From assembly GCF_032362555.1 (NCBI RefSeq), contig NC_083510.1, forward strand, positions 1,577,501 through 1,641,500: a stretch of DNA of 64,000 nt. Direction: 5' to 3'. A model generated the notes under the pieces. It had not been told where the DNA came from. It made no database searches and worked only from the letters and a program-made list of their open reading frames with translations. This DNA is from Amyelois transitella (Eukaryota; Arthropoda; Insecta; Lepidoptera; Pyralidae). Shown here piece after piece: positions 56,701 through 64,000 of this stretch. Each line of letters begins with the position of its first letter. The stretch's first letter is position 1. Position numbers and translations under genes: made by a program.

Positions 56701-59700
56701 GGGCTACAGTAACCCGAATCGGTATCAATACAAGTCTAATGCGTAATATTAGGTACAAGATGGCGGCAGGCGGCCGAAGATAAATATTTCAAATATTTTA
56801 ACTGACGTCGGTTGAACAACTTAAAGTTAAAGCTTTTGTCGCACTTCTTAGTTATTTTTTCAACTATGCTACAAGATTAGTCCTAATATTACACCGATAG
56901 GTATGAGTGAATAAATTTGATTTCGTATTTTGGAAGAAGTAATGTAGTATCGAAACCCAATGTGTCAGCAGGATATGAAAACGAAAGTACAACATTATAA
57001 TTTGGCGCTCAGTTATATTAAAGTTCTGTTCGATGTACCTTATAACTTTCTAAGGAAGTCAATCCAAACTAATATCATAAATGCGAAAGTTAGTTTATTT
57101 GTTTGTTACCTCATCACGCGTTATCTACTGAAACAATCTTCGCGTATATGTAAGTCTGTAGAATACATAAGGATACCATTCAACCCGGTAAAAATTGAAG
57201 TTCCCGTGGGAATTGCAAAAAACACCTGTATTATTATTAAAGGTAGCGCTAAATCCCCGCAAAGCTGCGGATTAAGTTAATAAATGGAAAAATAGATGAA
57301 TACTCACAGATGCCGTGTGGTTCCCGGCACCAATAGAAAAAAGAATAGGACCACTCTTTCTCTTTCCCATGGATGTCGTAAAAGGCGCCTAAGGGGTGGG
57401 CTTATAAACTTGGGATTCTTCTTTTAGGCGATGGCCTAGCAAGCTGTCGCTATTTGAATCTCAATTCTATCTTAAAGTCAAATAGCTGAGCGAGGCCTAT
57501 CAGCCTTTTCAAGACTGTTGGCTCTGTCTACCCCGCAAGGGATATAGACGTAATTATATGTATGTATGTACTCACAGATGTTGCTGATGATTCTGCGTGT
57601 AGATCTCCTGCGGTTCCACATACTGCACGTGGTAGTTGACTCCATTGCCGCCCTCGCCTGTAATCAATCAGTCAGTCAATAAATCAATCAACCAAATTAG
57701 TTTTTAGATGTTAGAAATTAGTTATTGAATTAGTACAATAAAACTTTGTCAGAGAACCGGCCTAGAAAAGAGTGCTAGAAATACATAATTGTTATTATTT
57801 AATATGTTATATGTTAATCTAATGATGAGATCCTAACTGATCTTATATTTATGCCATAAAAATTATCAAAAAAATAAGGTTAATAAATATTTTAAACACT
57901 GGTTAAAATCATAAGAAAAGAATATTTTAGCTTTTGTACACACTTGCGTAGAACTACATTAATCTTGAAAGATAGTATTTGGAAAATTTATTCTTACTTT
58001 TGGTCAAAAAATTTTTAATGAACAACCGTATTTGATTAATAGTAGTATATAAGGCCAAAATATCAAAAATAAACTTCAAAAATAAGTTAGCCGTTGTAAA
58101 ATAAAATGTTAGTTTGTTTAGTTAGAAAGCGTTCTGAATCATGCGTTGTTAGGCACTTGAGATCCGACGGCAAATCGCGCCTACCACCCGAATAAGCTTC
58201 ACAGACGAAAATCTTTAATTGGAAATTCTTATAAGAAAATTATTAATAACAAATTAATTAACCCAGCTTTGTTACAACGCGGAACGCTGTACGACTTCAA
58301 AAGCGCGGTACAATGGCGCCAACTCGACGTCGGCACAAAGGGGCGTCTACTTGGATTTTAAAGGTAGTCAAGGCTTTGGGTAGGCAACTTACAGGGGTAA
58401 TATGAGCGGTAGCGAGGCACTTCCATGTCGGAGGAGGTCTCCCAGGCAACTCGCCTCCGGACCAACTTCCCAGAAATAAAATCTGTCTACCATCTCGCTT
58501 TAAAGCAGGCTGTCCCGCTCTAGCCTAGTTAGCGACGTTCCCACCTCACCCCACCTGTTTTGACCATTGTGAGGATGTTAGGGATATAATTGCAAACTTT
58601 CCCCTTTGTATGGCATATCGCCATGTAATACAGATTTCTTACACAGGTGGATGTTTTTCTGTATGTGGATTTAATAGCATATTCTTTGCATTTCGAACAT
58701 GTTATCAAAATTTTTAAATTTTTTGTACTTACTCTTGAAGGTTATAAATAGATGGCATTCAATTAATTTCTAAACAAACCCTACTTTGACGCTTAACAAT
58801 AAAACGATGACAAGATACTTTATCAATTAAGCACACAATTCAGTTTTAAACAAGTCCATAATAAATATATTCCCAGTATTTTTATGTTACTGATATTTAT
58901 TCCCATATCTACAATTACCTTTCACATCTCTTTAAAACACAAATATCATGACTACCACCTTTAATTCCTTACCTATCAAAAATAAATAAAAATAAATTTC
59001 AAAAAACAAGTCGCAAACACCCAATAAATGCGCAGACGGGGAGCGGCACGCGTCATATCAAACGTAACCAAGCACGAGCACAGGTGCCGAATCAGATGTC
59101 ACAATACAACCATAGACTTACTAATATAATTAGTCAGACACGGCACTGCATATATTTTATCCCCTGGTATTATATCTCAATAGGTCACAAAGTTGTGAAG
59201 TAAATAAGTATTTTTTTTATATTTTTGCTCGTCTTACACCAGGATATGGAAGACTAAACGTTTTATCGAGCAAATAAGGTGATGATTTTAGATATTAACT
59301 AAATTACTCATATATAAAAATATATGAGCTATAGCTATATATATATACTATATATATAGATATATTTATAAAAGTAGAGAAATCTCTGTTATTTTTCTCA
59401 TTATAACGTAGTCCCTTAATAAATCGAAAGAAATTATGCATATCTAAAATCTTTTCGCGCAAGTAAAAAAAATATTTATAAAAAGAATCAACACACGATT
59501 TTTCATGTAAAAAATACAATTCAAATTAACTAGCAAAAAATTTACAGTGTTTCTACTTAGCGCCGTGTCTTGCCGTTTCTAGTATTAAGGTCTATGAACA
59601 TACCGGACCCTATCTCAATACACGTCAAGACCCATTCACAATCAGCCAGGTAGATAATCCAGAGGGGCATCACTATTATTACATTTTTTATACACCAATC

Positions 59701-62700
59701 CCCTCCAATTAATGCATAATCGCACTTGAGTTGTTGCCATAGAGTTTACTAGCAATAATATGAGGGAAATCTATCTGATCAGTATATCAAAGGTTTCCGT
59801 CGAGTTAAGAGTGTTATTGTCCACAACTATAAAGAAGAAAGTGGCCGGTAAGAAGGATTTTCTTGTATTATCTGTTTGTTTGTCCAGTGCCCACATTGTT
59901 GAAACGCCGGCGCGTCTATTGAACTACGCATGCGTGGGAAACGAAAGGTTTCTTTTCAATCTTTATCTGGGGCTCCAAACAATAAATAAACAATTTTATA
60001 GGGTAAAATAATAATGTTTAATTTTTTTTTGATAACACGTAAATATTCCTTAATGGTATAAATTCGCCATTGATTACTAAGTTATTTGTGTTCATAAGCC
60101 TGTCTTGTACAATAAATATATAGGTAACAAAGAAATTAACAAGTAATATTCAAAATCCTCTAAAAATATTCAAAATTCAAGTGTTAGCCTCAGCAGATAG
60201 AGAAACAGTTGATCTAGAATCTCCTTGAGTGTAGATCAAATGTTACTCTACCTGCTTCAGATGGAAATATGAGTCTTAACTTCGGTTAGTTTATCGAGTT
60301 TTGCATCAAGAGCATAGACAATAATTATCCACCACCAAATTTAATACCCACTCCAAAAGCACCCGATTTTAATATTCTTTAGGTTATTGTCAATAATTCC
60401 GTATATATGGGCTTATTACACAACTGAGCCAAACTAAGCTTTCACAAAACATAAAATACCGACATGCAACAGAAAATTTTCAGTTATGGAGGTTAATTAA
60501 AAAAAAAATGGCTTAAAATGAAAAAATAAATAAAAAAAAACTTGCTTTCTTCCTCACTGCTGATCTCCGCTTTGACGTTCGGCTGCTGCCATGCCCCCTG
60601 CACTGTACCACACACATACAAAAACATGTGCTGAAAACATTTGTGCTATACGAACGTATATACTACCGTAAACATCAATGGAAGAGGCACGAAGAACACA
60701 ATTGTACAAACGCGTAAGTAACGTACCTTAATTTCAACTCGGACGATTCGAATCATGTTACAAAGATAGGTACGTTACGTGCGCGTTTAATACCTGTATA
60801 TTATTTATAATTACTATAATGATACGCAAAAGTAAATGTACAAATTTTATCCGCTTTTATGATTCGAGTTGAGTGTTAAAACTTATATTTTCAAGAATAA
60901 ACTGCTGAACACATAAAACATAACGTTTATAAGTGCAGTAGGTAACTAAAAATATTAATGTTAAAATAAAAGTATCTTTTAATGCAATTTGTTACTGTTT
61001 TTTTTTTTTTATTTCAACCAAAACATTTCCGTTTTTTCTTTCAAATTATGTGAGGTTAATAAATAATTAATTTCGGTCGGTACAAAAACAGATAATTTTC
61101 TTCGTGTCTTTCTAATGATTAACAATTACATGCTAAAAATAAAACAAAAAAATCGCCACATATAAATACATTGTGTATGTTCAAAATAAAAACCCTATCT
61201 ACTGTGCAGTAAAACCTTATACAAAATTATGACGTCATAGTTTGGCATGCATACAGGCGGACGACATAAGAATGGAAAAGTGACAAAAAACGCAACAGAA
61301 AATATCGTTGGTCTAAAACAATTTTTTTTTTTTGCTTCAATGTTCGCTAATATATACTACATCTTACTTTGATATAAGGAATACCATGAATACCTACTAC
61401 ATCTTAATAGAACCTTACCAAAGATTACGATGATATAAGGAATACCATGAAATCTACTGATACACATAGGATCCAATTTAGATGTCATGTAAAAAAGATA
61501 AATTTAATACATGATAAATTCAAATTTATACTGCAACAATAATAATCGCATCTAATATAATAAATGCGAGAGTTAGTTTGATTGCAATGAAACTCAGTAC
61601 AATATAGTTTGAACCTTGAAAAAGGACAGGCATAAAAACATAGGAATGGAAACAACGGTACTTTTATTTTGGCGAAAGCTAGTAAATTTATAAACACTCA
61701 CTTGATACCGTAATGTACGTATGCTGCGCCTCCGCAGTGGGGCTGGAGTGGCCCGAACTGTCACCGTTCACTTCCACCACATTGTTTGTCACCTGAGAAA
61801 ATAACGTTCAAAATATATTTATTTGATAAGGAATTTCAAGTTTTAGTGCTGTGAAAACATCGTGAGGAATCCTGCAAATTCAGGTGCTTGTGTTACAATG
61901 ATACGGGTTAGGTAAAATGGGAGCCGCTTCGTGCTAAAACCTGACTTAATCATCCATGATCGAAAGACTTACCTTGGGACCATATCCAGAGGTGAGGATG
62001 TAAACGGGACTAACGCCAGGAGGAAAAAGACTCAGACAACTTTTAACATGGTCGGATGTTCTACATAACTGAGTGGTTAGTGCGAGTTTTACTCGATCAA
62101 ACGCGTCAAGCAAGTATAGGAAGCCGGAAACCAAAACCCATCGTTCTAAAGTCATCAATTTTATTCTACTAATCGTAGAATTCCTGGGTAGTAGTAACAA
62201 CTATGTTACTACTACCCAGGAATTCTACGATTAATATACCCGAATCATTTAAATAAATGAACACTATATTTGACTAAAAACAAAATTTAAAAATATTTCT
62301 CAGACTTTCAAAAGCTATTAGAAAGAGAATTGCTTCAAAACACGGTAAATTTAATGACTGTTTTACCAAATTGTATTGTTTACGCTAGTGGTCACAAATA
62401 AAGGAAATGCTTATATAATAATCTGAGTGATAGCATTTCAATGAATTGATATGATTTTCTTGGTATTAATACCTACTGTTAGCGATATGTGCCTGAGTTA
62501 TCATTAAATTACCCTTTGAAGACAAATAGGTGTTTCTACAACGATTTTATAAAAATATTTGGGGTCCTTCCTAAATACAACGGTGAACTATGTAATTACG
62601 TACACTTTTTTTATTATTTTAATACCCATTTATGTAAAAAGCCTTTTTTTGCAAGTCGAGGAGGTCTTACGACTCCCCCAAAAACTCGAAAAACTTTCGA

Positions 62701-63387
62701 AACTTCAGTTCACTTAAATTCTTTTAAAACAAGTGTATTCATTTACTCGTCATTGAAGTTGGCAACCTTGAGAAACTTAGAAAGAGACGGAAACAAAACA
62801 ATGCAGCAAATGTATGCGAATATGAACACTAGAATGACGAACGACACGATTCGTATAGTGTGAAAACATTTAAAAAGGGAGCGAAAATAGAAACAATACC
62901 TGATGTATAGCGTGCTGCAGATGTATGGAGTTGGGTATCTCCGGTATGACGATCAGCTCTCGCACTGCACTCGGGGATGTCCCGCCCGCGCCTGTACCCG
63001 CTCCCTGACAGAGGAATCAATCAATCAATATAGCTGACAGACAACAGGGAGGTCGCATCTCAATCCTATGGACGACGTAAAAGGAAACTAATATTATAGG
63101 CACATTCATTTAATGCAGGTTCTACCATAATTCCATATGGGTTAGGTTCCCCAACAATCAGGTAGGCGGCCAGACGGGAGTCGCTTCGTGTAAAACCTGC
63201 CTTACCCAATTTATGATTATGGTCATAAAAAACACTGCGATATTTGTTTAATTTGTTTATGATGATAAGAGTGTTTTGATATTAATTCTTTGTTTTACCT
63301 GAGCGGGTCCCGCAAGCCGCGCCGCCATGCCGGGGGAGGGGGGCGGCGACGACTCCACTAGCACCTCGTCGCCGGCGCAGTCAAAAT
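44601..63387 (-). CDS. Rfx: RFX-family transcription factor, 3' fifteen exons (5' end outside window)
   Basis: Fifteen minus-strand exons join in phase to a 657-aa partial protein. The winged-helix RFX DNA-binding domain spans about residues 187-259: [12 protein letters not shown] from one exon, then [32 protein letters not shown] and [19 protein letters not shown] from the next. The B/C/dimerisation regions follow: [78 protein letters not shown] and [18 protein letters not shown]. The C-terminus is short and strongly acidic. This is the RFX1/2/3 (Drosophila Rfx) class, which binds X-box promoters and drives cilium genes in sensory neurons. The exons are 63299-63387, 62900-63004, 61702-61792, 57576-57657, 56248-56350, 55217-55340, 54018-54271, 53354-53520, 52496-52618, 51002-51110, 48653-48844, 47673-47783, 46779-46951, 45814-45943 and 44601-44723. 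Odd points are a GC-AG intron, a donor-bearing 84-bp array in the DNA-binding domain, and a retroposon across one donor. Confidence 0.97.
44770..45030 (+). mobile_element. Family-A retroposon (Rfx last intron)
   Basis: Nearly complete, from 'ccgtgtggttcccggcacca' to 'aaggatatagacgtgtgtat'. Confidence 0.8.
45040..45243 (+). mobile_element. Family-B copy
   Basis: A longer copy beginning 'gagtgggaagacctagacga' ([18 protein letters not shown]). Confidence 0.7.
45243..45480. repeat. (GAATA)n followed by probable dispersed repeat
   Basis: 'gaatagaatagaatagattt' then a stretch with 'ttattgacgtcaaat'. Resembles a retroposon end but not assigned. Confidence 0.4.
45505..45774 (+). mobile_element. Non-autonomous Helitron, family Heli-1 (Rfx last intron)
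   Basis: A|TCTATACTTATATTATAAAG ... GCTAG|T. A (TG)n/(TATG)n stretch (45775-45808) follows, then the Rfx donor at 45813. Confidence 0.82.
45814..45943 (-). CDS. Rfx: Rfx exon, dimerisation domain part 2
   Basis: 130 nt with donor 'cagctg|gtgagg'. Encodes [20 protein letters not shown] and [11 protein letters not shown], near-invariant in RFX1-3. The acceptor 'cacgccacgccag' has no polypyrimidine tract, and a 63-bp tandem repeat starts 12 nt upstream of it. Confidence 0.95.
45956..46115 (+). repeat. 63-bp tandem repeat next to Rfx acceptor
   Basis: 'ggcgctagttatacttgttg' at 45956 and 46019, with a diverged third copy at 46082 that runs into the family-T SINE head. The unit contains 'cggcctctgcgtagtgg', derived from that head. 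Confidence 0.9.
46114..46330 (+). mobile_element. tRNA-headed SINE, family T
   Basis: B box GGTTCGAATCC. The head merges with a 63-bp tandem repeat on its left. Confidence 0.8.
46779..46951 (-). CDS. Rfx: Rfx exon, dimerisation domain part 1
   Basis: 173 nt with acceptor 'tcccggcag' and donor 'ctcag|gttccg'. Encodes [19 protein letters not shown]... and [19 protein letters not shown]. Phase 0 in, 2 out. Confidence 0.95.
47426..47632 (+). mobile_element. Family-B copy (Rfx intron)
   Basis: 'gagtgggaagacctagacga' to (TATG)4. The tail ends about 40 nt from the Rfx donor at 47672. Confidence 0.72.
47673..47783 (-). CDS. Rfx: Rfx exon, LNRVDF...REQAAW block
   Basis: 111 nt, phase 0, with acceptor 'gatgccgacag' and donor 'ttcaag|gtattg'. 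Encodes [20 protein letters not shown], a cysteine/serine stretch, and HRLEVDFK. Confidence 0.95.
48335..48596 (+). mobile_element. Family-A retroposon (Rfx intron)
   Basis: Flanked by 14-bp repeats 'tttctaggaaactg' (48321-48334, 48597-48610). Confidence 0.9.
48653..48844 (-). CDS. Rfx: Rfx exon, [11 protein letters not shown]...[14 protein letters not shown]
   Basis: 192 nt, phase 0, with acceptor 'ggtcgcag' and donor 'cagcag|gtgtgt'. Contains [13 protein letters not shown], an alanine-rich insertion, and [22 protein letters not shown]-rich codons contrast with the AT-rich introns. Confidence 0.96.
48869..49347. mobile_element. TA-flanked MITE (Tc1/mariner type), ~480 bp
   Basis: Left end TA|CAGGGTGACTTTTAATTCAA and inverted right end TA|CAGTGTGACATTTAAAACAA, both continuing to 'ctgcat'. 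Flanked by TA. Abuts a family-T SINE tail. No ORF. Confidence 0.7.
49348..49760 (-). mobile_element. tRNA-headed SINE, family T (split by Helitron)
   Basis: Reverse copy: tail 49348-49432, Helitron 49433-49614, body and head 49615-49760. Confidence 0.8.
49433..49614 (+). mobile_element. Small Helitron nested in a tRNA-headed SINE
   Basis: A|TCACTACATAGTATAAAACA ... gggcgggtcgCTAG|T. It splits a family-T SINE whose uninterrupted equivalent is at 51868-52103. Confidence 0.75.
50015..50278 (+). mobile_element. Family-A retroposon with inverted head
   Basis: The 5' end carries an inverted scrap of its own head ('gtattggtgtcgggaaccac'), then a complete forward copy. Confidence 0.8.
51002..51110 (-). 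CDS. Rfx: Rfx exon, LYQ...[10 protein letters not shown] block
   Basis: 109 nt with acceptor 'atattaccag' and donor 'acgcag|gtacaa'. Encodes [20 protein letters not shown] then [16 protein letters not shown], the RFX '[21 protein letters not shown]' signature. Confidence 0.95.
51223..51585 (-). mobile_element. Second tRNA-derived SINE family
   Basis: On the minus strand, 'ggtctaatcggtaaggtgcc' (A-box-like) and 'aattcaaatcccacc' (B-box-like) head a ~350-bp element ending 'gaggatacaacccagacc'. Scraps recur at 61865-61985 and 63128-63225. Confidence 0.55.
51868..52103 (-). mobile_element. tRNA-headed SINE, family T, full length
   Basis: Uninterrupted reverse copy. It is flanked on both sides by a ~70-bp direct repeat, far longer than a normal target-site duplication. 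Confidence 0.82.
52173..52410. mobile_element. TA-flanked MITE, ~238 bp
   Basis: A ~34-bp terminal inverted repeat ('tactgcc(c/g)tggtataact' continuing to 'gccgttatctg') with one mismatch, TA on both sides. Confidence 0.82.
52496..52618 (-). CDS. Rfx: Rfx exon, region B
   Basis: 123 nt with acceptor 'cattgtcag' and donor 'accag|gtcaga'. Encodes [20 protein letters not shown] and an arginine/alanine-rich helix, [17 protein letters not shown]. Shorter than the vertebrate equivalent. Confidence 0.9.
52630..53080 (+). repeat. Degenerate repeats upstream of an Rfx exon
   Basis: 'aggcttcttggtggacaaa' motifs followed by 'aataatgtttatgatt' recur at about 52650, 52730, 52855 and 53015 with growing divergence. 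Confidence 0.75.
53259..53320. repeat. Perfect inverted repeat, 29-nt arms
   Basis: Arms 53259-53287 and 53292-53320, spacer 'actg'. In the Rfx intron, 34 nt after the donor of exon 53354-53520. Confidence 0.97.
53354..53520 (-). CDS. Rfx: Rfx exon after the DNA-binding domain
   Basis: 167 nt with acceptor 'gatattgctag' and donor 'catag|gtaatt'. Encodes ...[20 protein letters not shown] and [18 protein letters not shown], matching the RFX 'QFLD...LPEG...F..LYREHC' region. Confidence 0.92.
54018..54271 (-). CDS. Rfx: Rfx exon, core of winged-helix DNA-binding domain
   Basis: 254 nt with acceptor 'gcacacag'. Encodes [17 protein letters not shown]..., [20 protein letters not shown] and [19 protein letters not shown]; the wing residues that contact DNA are all present. 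The donor is CAG|GCAAGT, a GC-type 5' splice site, and phase 0 matches the next exon. No GT donor in that phase was found nearby. Confidence 0.97.
54717..55256 (-). repeat. 84-bp tandem array, about 6.4 units, inside an Rfx coding exon
   Basis: Units start at 54717, 54801, 54885, 54969, 55053, 55137 and 55221 (exactly 84 bp apart) and appear identical apart from the array edges. Each full unit joins the exon end (..[12 protein letters not shown]) to the first ~37 nt of the intron including GTGAGT. Because 84 is 28 codons, the frame stays open through the array. The edge unit at 55221 differs at two sites just before 'ggcgggcg' and continues into unique exon sequence. The unit at 54717 lacks the donor. 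Confidence 0.97.
55217..55340 (-). CDS. Rfx: Rfx exon, start of DNA-binding domain
   Basis: 124 nt with acceptor 'ccctgtatag' and first of six candidate donors 'gccgagg|gtgagt'. Encodes [19 protein letters not shown]... ending [18 protein letters not shown], the invariant first helix of the RFX domain. The next exon supplies VSLPRSTLY. Five further identical donors lie in frame at 84-bp steps (55133, 55049, 54965, 54881, 54797). Confidence 0.95.
55603..55785 (+). mobile_element. 5'-truncated family-A copy
   Basis: Starts at 'aaaaaagtcgtaaaaggcga', the same truncation point as 56033. Both are preceded by 'gtaagct(t/c)actca', suggesting duplication of one insertion. Confidence 0.7.
56033..56232 (+). 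mobile_element. 5'-truncated family-A copy next to an Rfx donor
   Basis: Ends 'gtatgtatgtaagc' 10-15 nt from the donor of exon 56248-56350. Flanks 'taagctcactca' and 'taagcttttactca' resemble an imperfect target-site duplication that includes the donor. Confidence 0.7.
56248..56350 (-). CDS. Rfx: Rfx exon before the DNA-binding domain
   Basis: 103 nt with acceptor 'gaaatcatccag' and donor 'catgtg|gtgagt'. Encodes [20 protein letters not shown]..., phase 2 in (C completes Leu), 0 out. Family-A tail sequence ends about 10 nt beyond the donor. Confidence 0.85.
56415..56596 (+). mobile_element. 3'-truncated family-A copy
   Basis: From 'ctgtgccgtgtggttcccgg' to 'tctttacaagactgttggct'; the tail is missing. 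Confidence 0.75.
57066..57270 (+). mobile_element. Helitron-like fragment (Rfx intron)
   Basis: Contains 'aatatcataaatgcgaaagt', 'gttacctcatcacgcgttat' and 'cccgtgggaattgc', the text of the 7022-9331 family, in plus orientation. Confidence 0.55.
57313..57568 (+). mobile_element. Family-A retroposon astride an Rfx 5' splice site
   Basis: Flanked by 12-bp repeats 'tactcacagatg' (57301-57312 and 57569-57580). Read on the minus strand, the repeat is CATCT|GTGAGTA, exon end plus donor. The donor is duplicated on the far side of the element at about 57308. Confidence 0.92.
57576..57657 (-). CDS. Rfx: Rfx exon, HVQYVE region
   Basis: 82 nt with acceptor 'ctgattacag' and donor 'catct|gtgagt'. Encodes [20 protein letters not shown]..., with VQYVE shared with RFX1-3. 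The donor lies within the target-site duplication of the family-A element at 57313-57568. Confidence 0.92.
58393..58426 (-). CDS. Rfx: Candidate alternative first coding exon of Rfx
   Basis: On the minus strand, 'gacATGG' opens [11 protein letters not shown] and ends CCC T|GTAAGT. Phase 1 fits the 57657 acceptor exactly (T+GC gives Cys, then [14 protein letters not shown]). It lies in a locally GC-richer patch (58270-58560), and an RFX-type X-box is centred 17 nt upstream of the ATG. No transcript evidence is available from sequence alone. Confidence 0.42.
58437..58450 (-). promoter_or_regulatory. X-box (RFX binding site) next to candidate Rfx alternative promoter
   Basis: Minus strand GTTGCCTGGGAGAC fits the RFX consensus RYYNYYN(1-3)RRNRAC at every position with a 2-nt spacer. 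It lies 11 nt upstream of the ATG at 58426, so it would be in the 5' UTR or core promoter and could mediate autoregulation. Confidence 0.45.
58640..60550. other. Rfx intron, AT-rich, nothing recognised
   Basis: Includes a (TA)-rich stretch at 59310-59365. Confidence 0.5.
60558..60597 (-). CDS. Rfx: Candidate alternative Rfx exon ([13 protein letters not shown])
   Basis: 40 nt with acceptor 'tggtacagtgcag' and donor 'agca|gtgagg', phase 0 in and 1 out. Inclusion between 61702 and 57657 would break the frame, but replacing the 61702-61792 exon would keep it. It could be a mutually exclusive exon or a chance match. Confidence 0.3.
61702..61792 (-). CDS. Rfx: Rfx exon, N-terminal region
   Basis: 91 nt, phase 0 in, 1 out, with acceptor 'gttattttctcag' and donor 'tatcaa|gtgagt'. 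Encodes [20 protein letters not shown]...YITVS. Splices in frame directly to 57657 (A+GC gives Ser). Confidence 0.85.
61865..61985 (+). mobile_element. Fragment of second SINE family
   Basis: 'gggagccgcttcgtgctaaa' matches the complement of 51300-51320. Confidence 0.45.
62170..62233. repeat. Perfect inverted repeat, 30-nt arms
   Basis: Arms 62170-62199 and 62204-62233, spacer 'acta'. In an Rfx intron. Confidence 0.97.
62900..63004 (-). CDS. Rfx: Rfx exon, N-terminal region
   Basis: 105 nt, phase 0 both sides, with acceptor 'cctctgtcag' and donor 'catcag|gtattg'. Encodes ...[19 protein letters not shown]..., of the hydrophobic/glutamine N-terminal type of RFX1-3. Confidence 0.82.
63128..63225 (+). 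mobile_element. Fragment of second SINE family
   Basis: 'cgggagtcgcttcgtgtaaa' as above. Confidence 0.45.
63299..63387 (-). CDS. Rfx: Rfx exon (first in window), N-terminal low-complexity region
   Basis: Acceptor 'gtttccag' and donor 'gctcag|gtaaaa'. Encodes [19 protein letters not shown]..., phase 2 nt in, 0 out. The coding start must lie upstream, beyond 63387, because the exon begins mid-codon. Confidence 0.8.
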
Positions 63388-64000
63388 CTGGAAACACAGT
63401 GGCGCCAACTTCAGTTTTAGTTTACACAAGCTTATTGCCCGCGAACTGCATCACGGCGCAAGCGACTGTTAATTTCTGAAGCTCTAGGCGACTTATCAAA
63501 ATGTAACCTCGCGAACTGCGTCATGGCGTAACATTGTATTGTCAATATCTAATTCTAGACGGCTATCAAGATGTAACCTATGTCAATGCATCAAAATCCG
63601 TTCAGAAGTTTTCCTGTGAATCGCGAACAAACATATAGACAGTATTTTTTTTTTAAATAATCATTTCGCTTCAACTATCAAGATCCATCATGTTATTTTT
63701 TTATACAAACGTATTAGCCAATTAGGTATACTGTTATTATAATGTATAAATTTGGATTCTGGAAAATTAATCCAGATCTTGGTTTAGTTGTTTACTAGGA
63801 ACAGTAACTCAGACACAGGCTATGCTCAGTGCAGACTCGTCTCTCAGATCCTTATAAATGCTATAATACTAACCAACAAATTTTATTCACTTATAATGAA
63901 ATAGATTGGAGAAAAAAAAATTTGAATTGTATTTATGGTGACCTCAACCTTAGAGAATTCTAGATCGTGCTATTAATATTTTTATATATTCATTTTCAAC
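63388..64000. other. Rfx intron to window edge
   Basis: No exon seen. The next upstream Rfx exon must lie beyond 64000 or be too short to recognise. Confidence 0.5.

Noticed and set aside
61360..61455. Direct repeat of 'gatataaggaataccatga'
   Set aside because: Short local duplication in an intron with no further structure.

Overview
The window is eukaryotic, AT-rich and intron-rich, and its interspersed repeats point to a moth or butterfly (Lepidoptera). The repeats include Helitrons with TC...CTAG ends and the lepidopteran 'cccgcgacttcgtccgcg' end hairpin, a tRNA-headed SINE, and a ~255-bp retroposon ending in (TATG)n. No bacterial, phage or CRISPR content was seen.

Three protein-coding genes can be supported. 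(1) 27104-27868 (+) is an intronless gene for a secreted or membrane-tethered immunoglobulin-fold protein of the Beaten-path (Beat) type. (2) 29323-38419 (+) is a nine-exon gene for an IFRD1/Tis7/PC4 homologue. It was rebuilt exon by exon with consistent phases and encodes 429 aa. (3) 63387-44601 (-) holds the last fifteen exons of an RFX transcription factor. The DNA-binding domain and the extended dimerisation region are in the window, and the 5' end lies beyond the right edge. Ifrd1 and Rfx are convergent. Each is followed by a long repeat-poor tail, and opposing poly(A) signals sit within about 40 bp of each other near 40226-40265.

Layout: 1-27000 is mostly repeats (retroposons, Helitrons including one with helicase remnants, a TIR element, a LINE 3' fragment) plus AT-rich sequence with one unassigned exon-like segment. 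27.1-27.9 kb is the Beat-like gene. 29.3-38.4 kb is Ifrd1. 38.4-44.6 kb is probable 3' UTR of both convergent genes. 44.6-64 kb is Rfx with repeat-laden introns.

The most unusual theme is what has happened at splice sites. An 84-bp in-frame array inside the Rfx DNA-binding domain exon carries six identical 5' splice sites. Ifrd1 exon 8 has a fresh 116-bp tandem copy of its 3' end plus an older relic, and Ifrd1 exon 3 has decayed copies of its 3' end. Two retroposon insertions have target-site duplications that span a splice site (Ifrd1 exon 5 acceptor, Rfx donor at 57576). A canonical RFX-binding X-box sits beside a phase-compatible alternative first exon of Rfx. Seven unrelated perfect short-spacer inverted repeats are scattered through the window.
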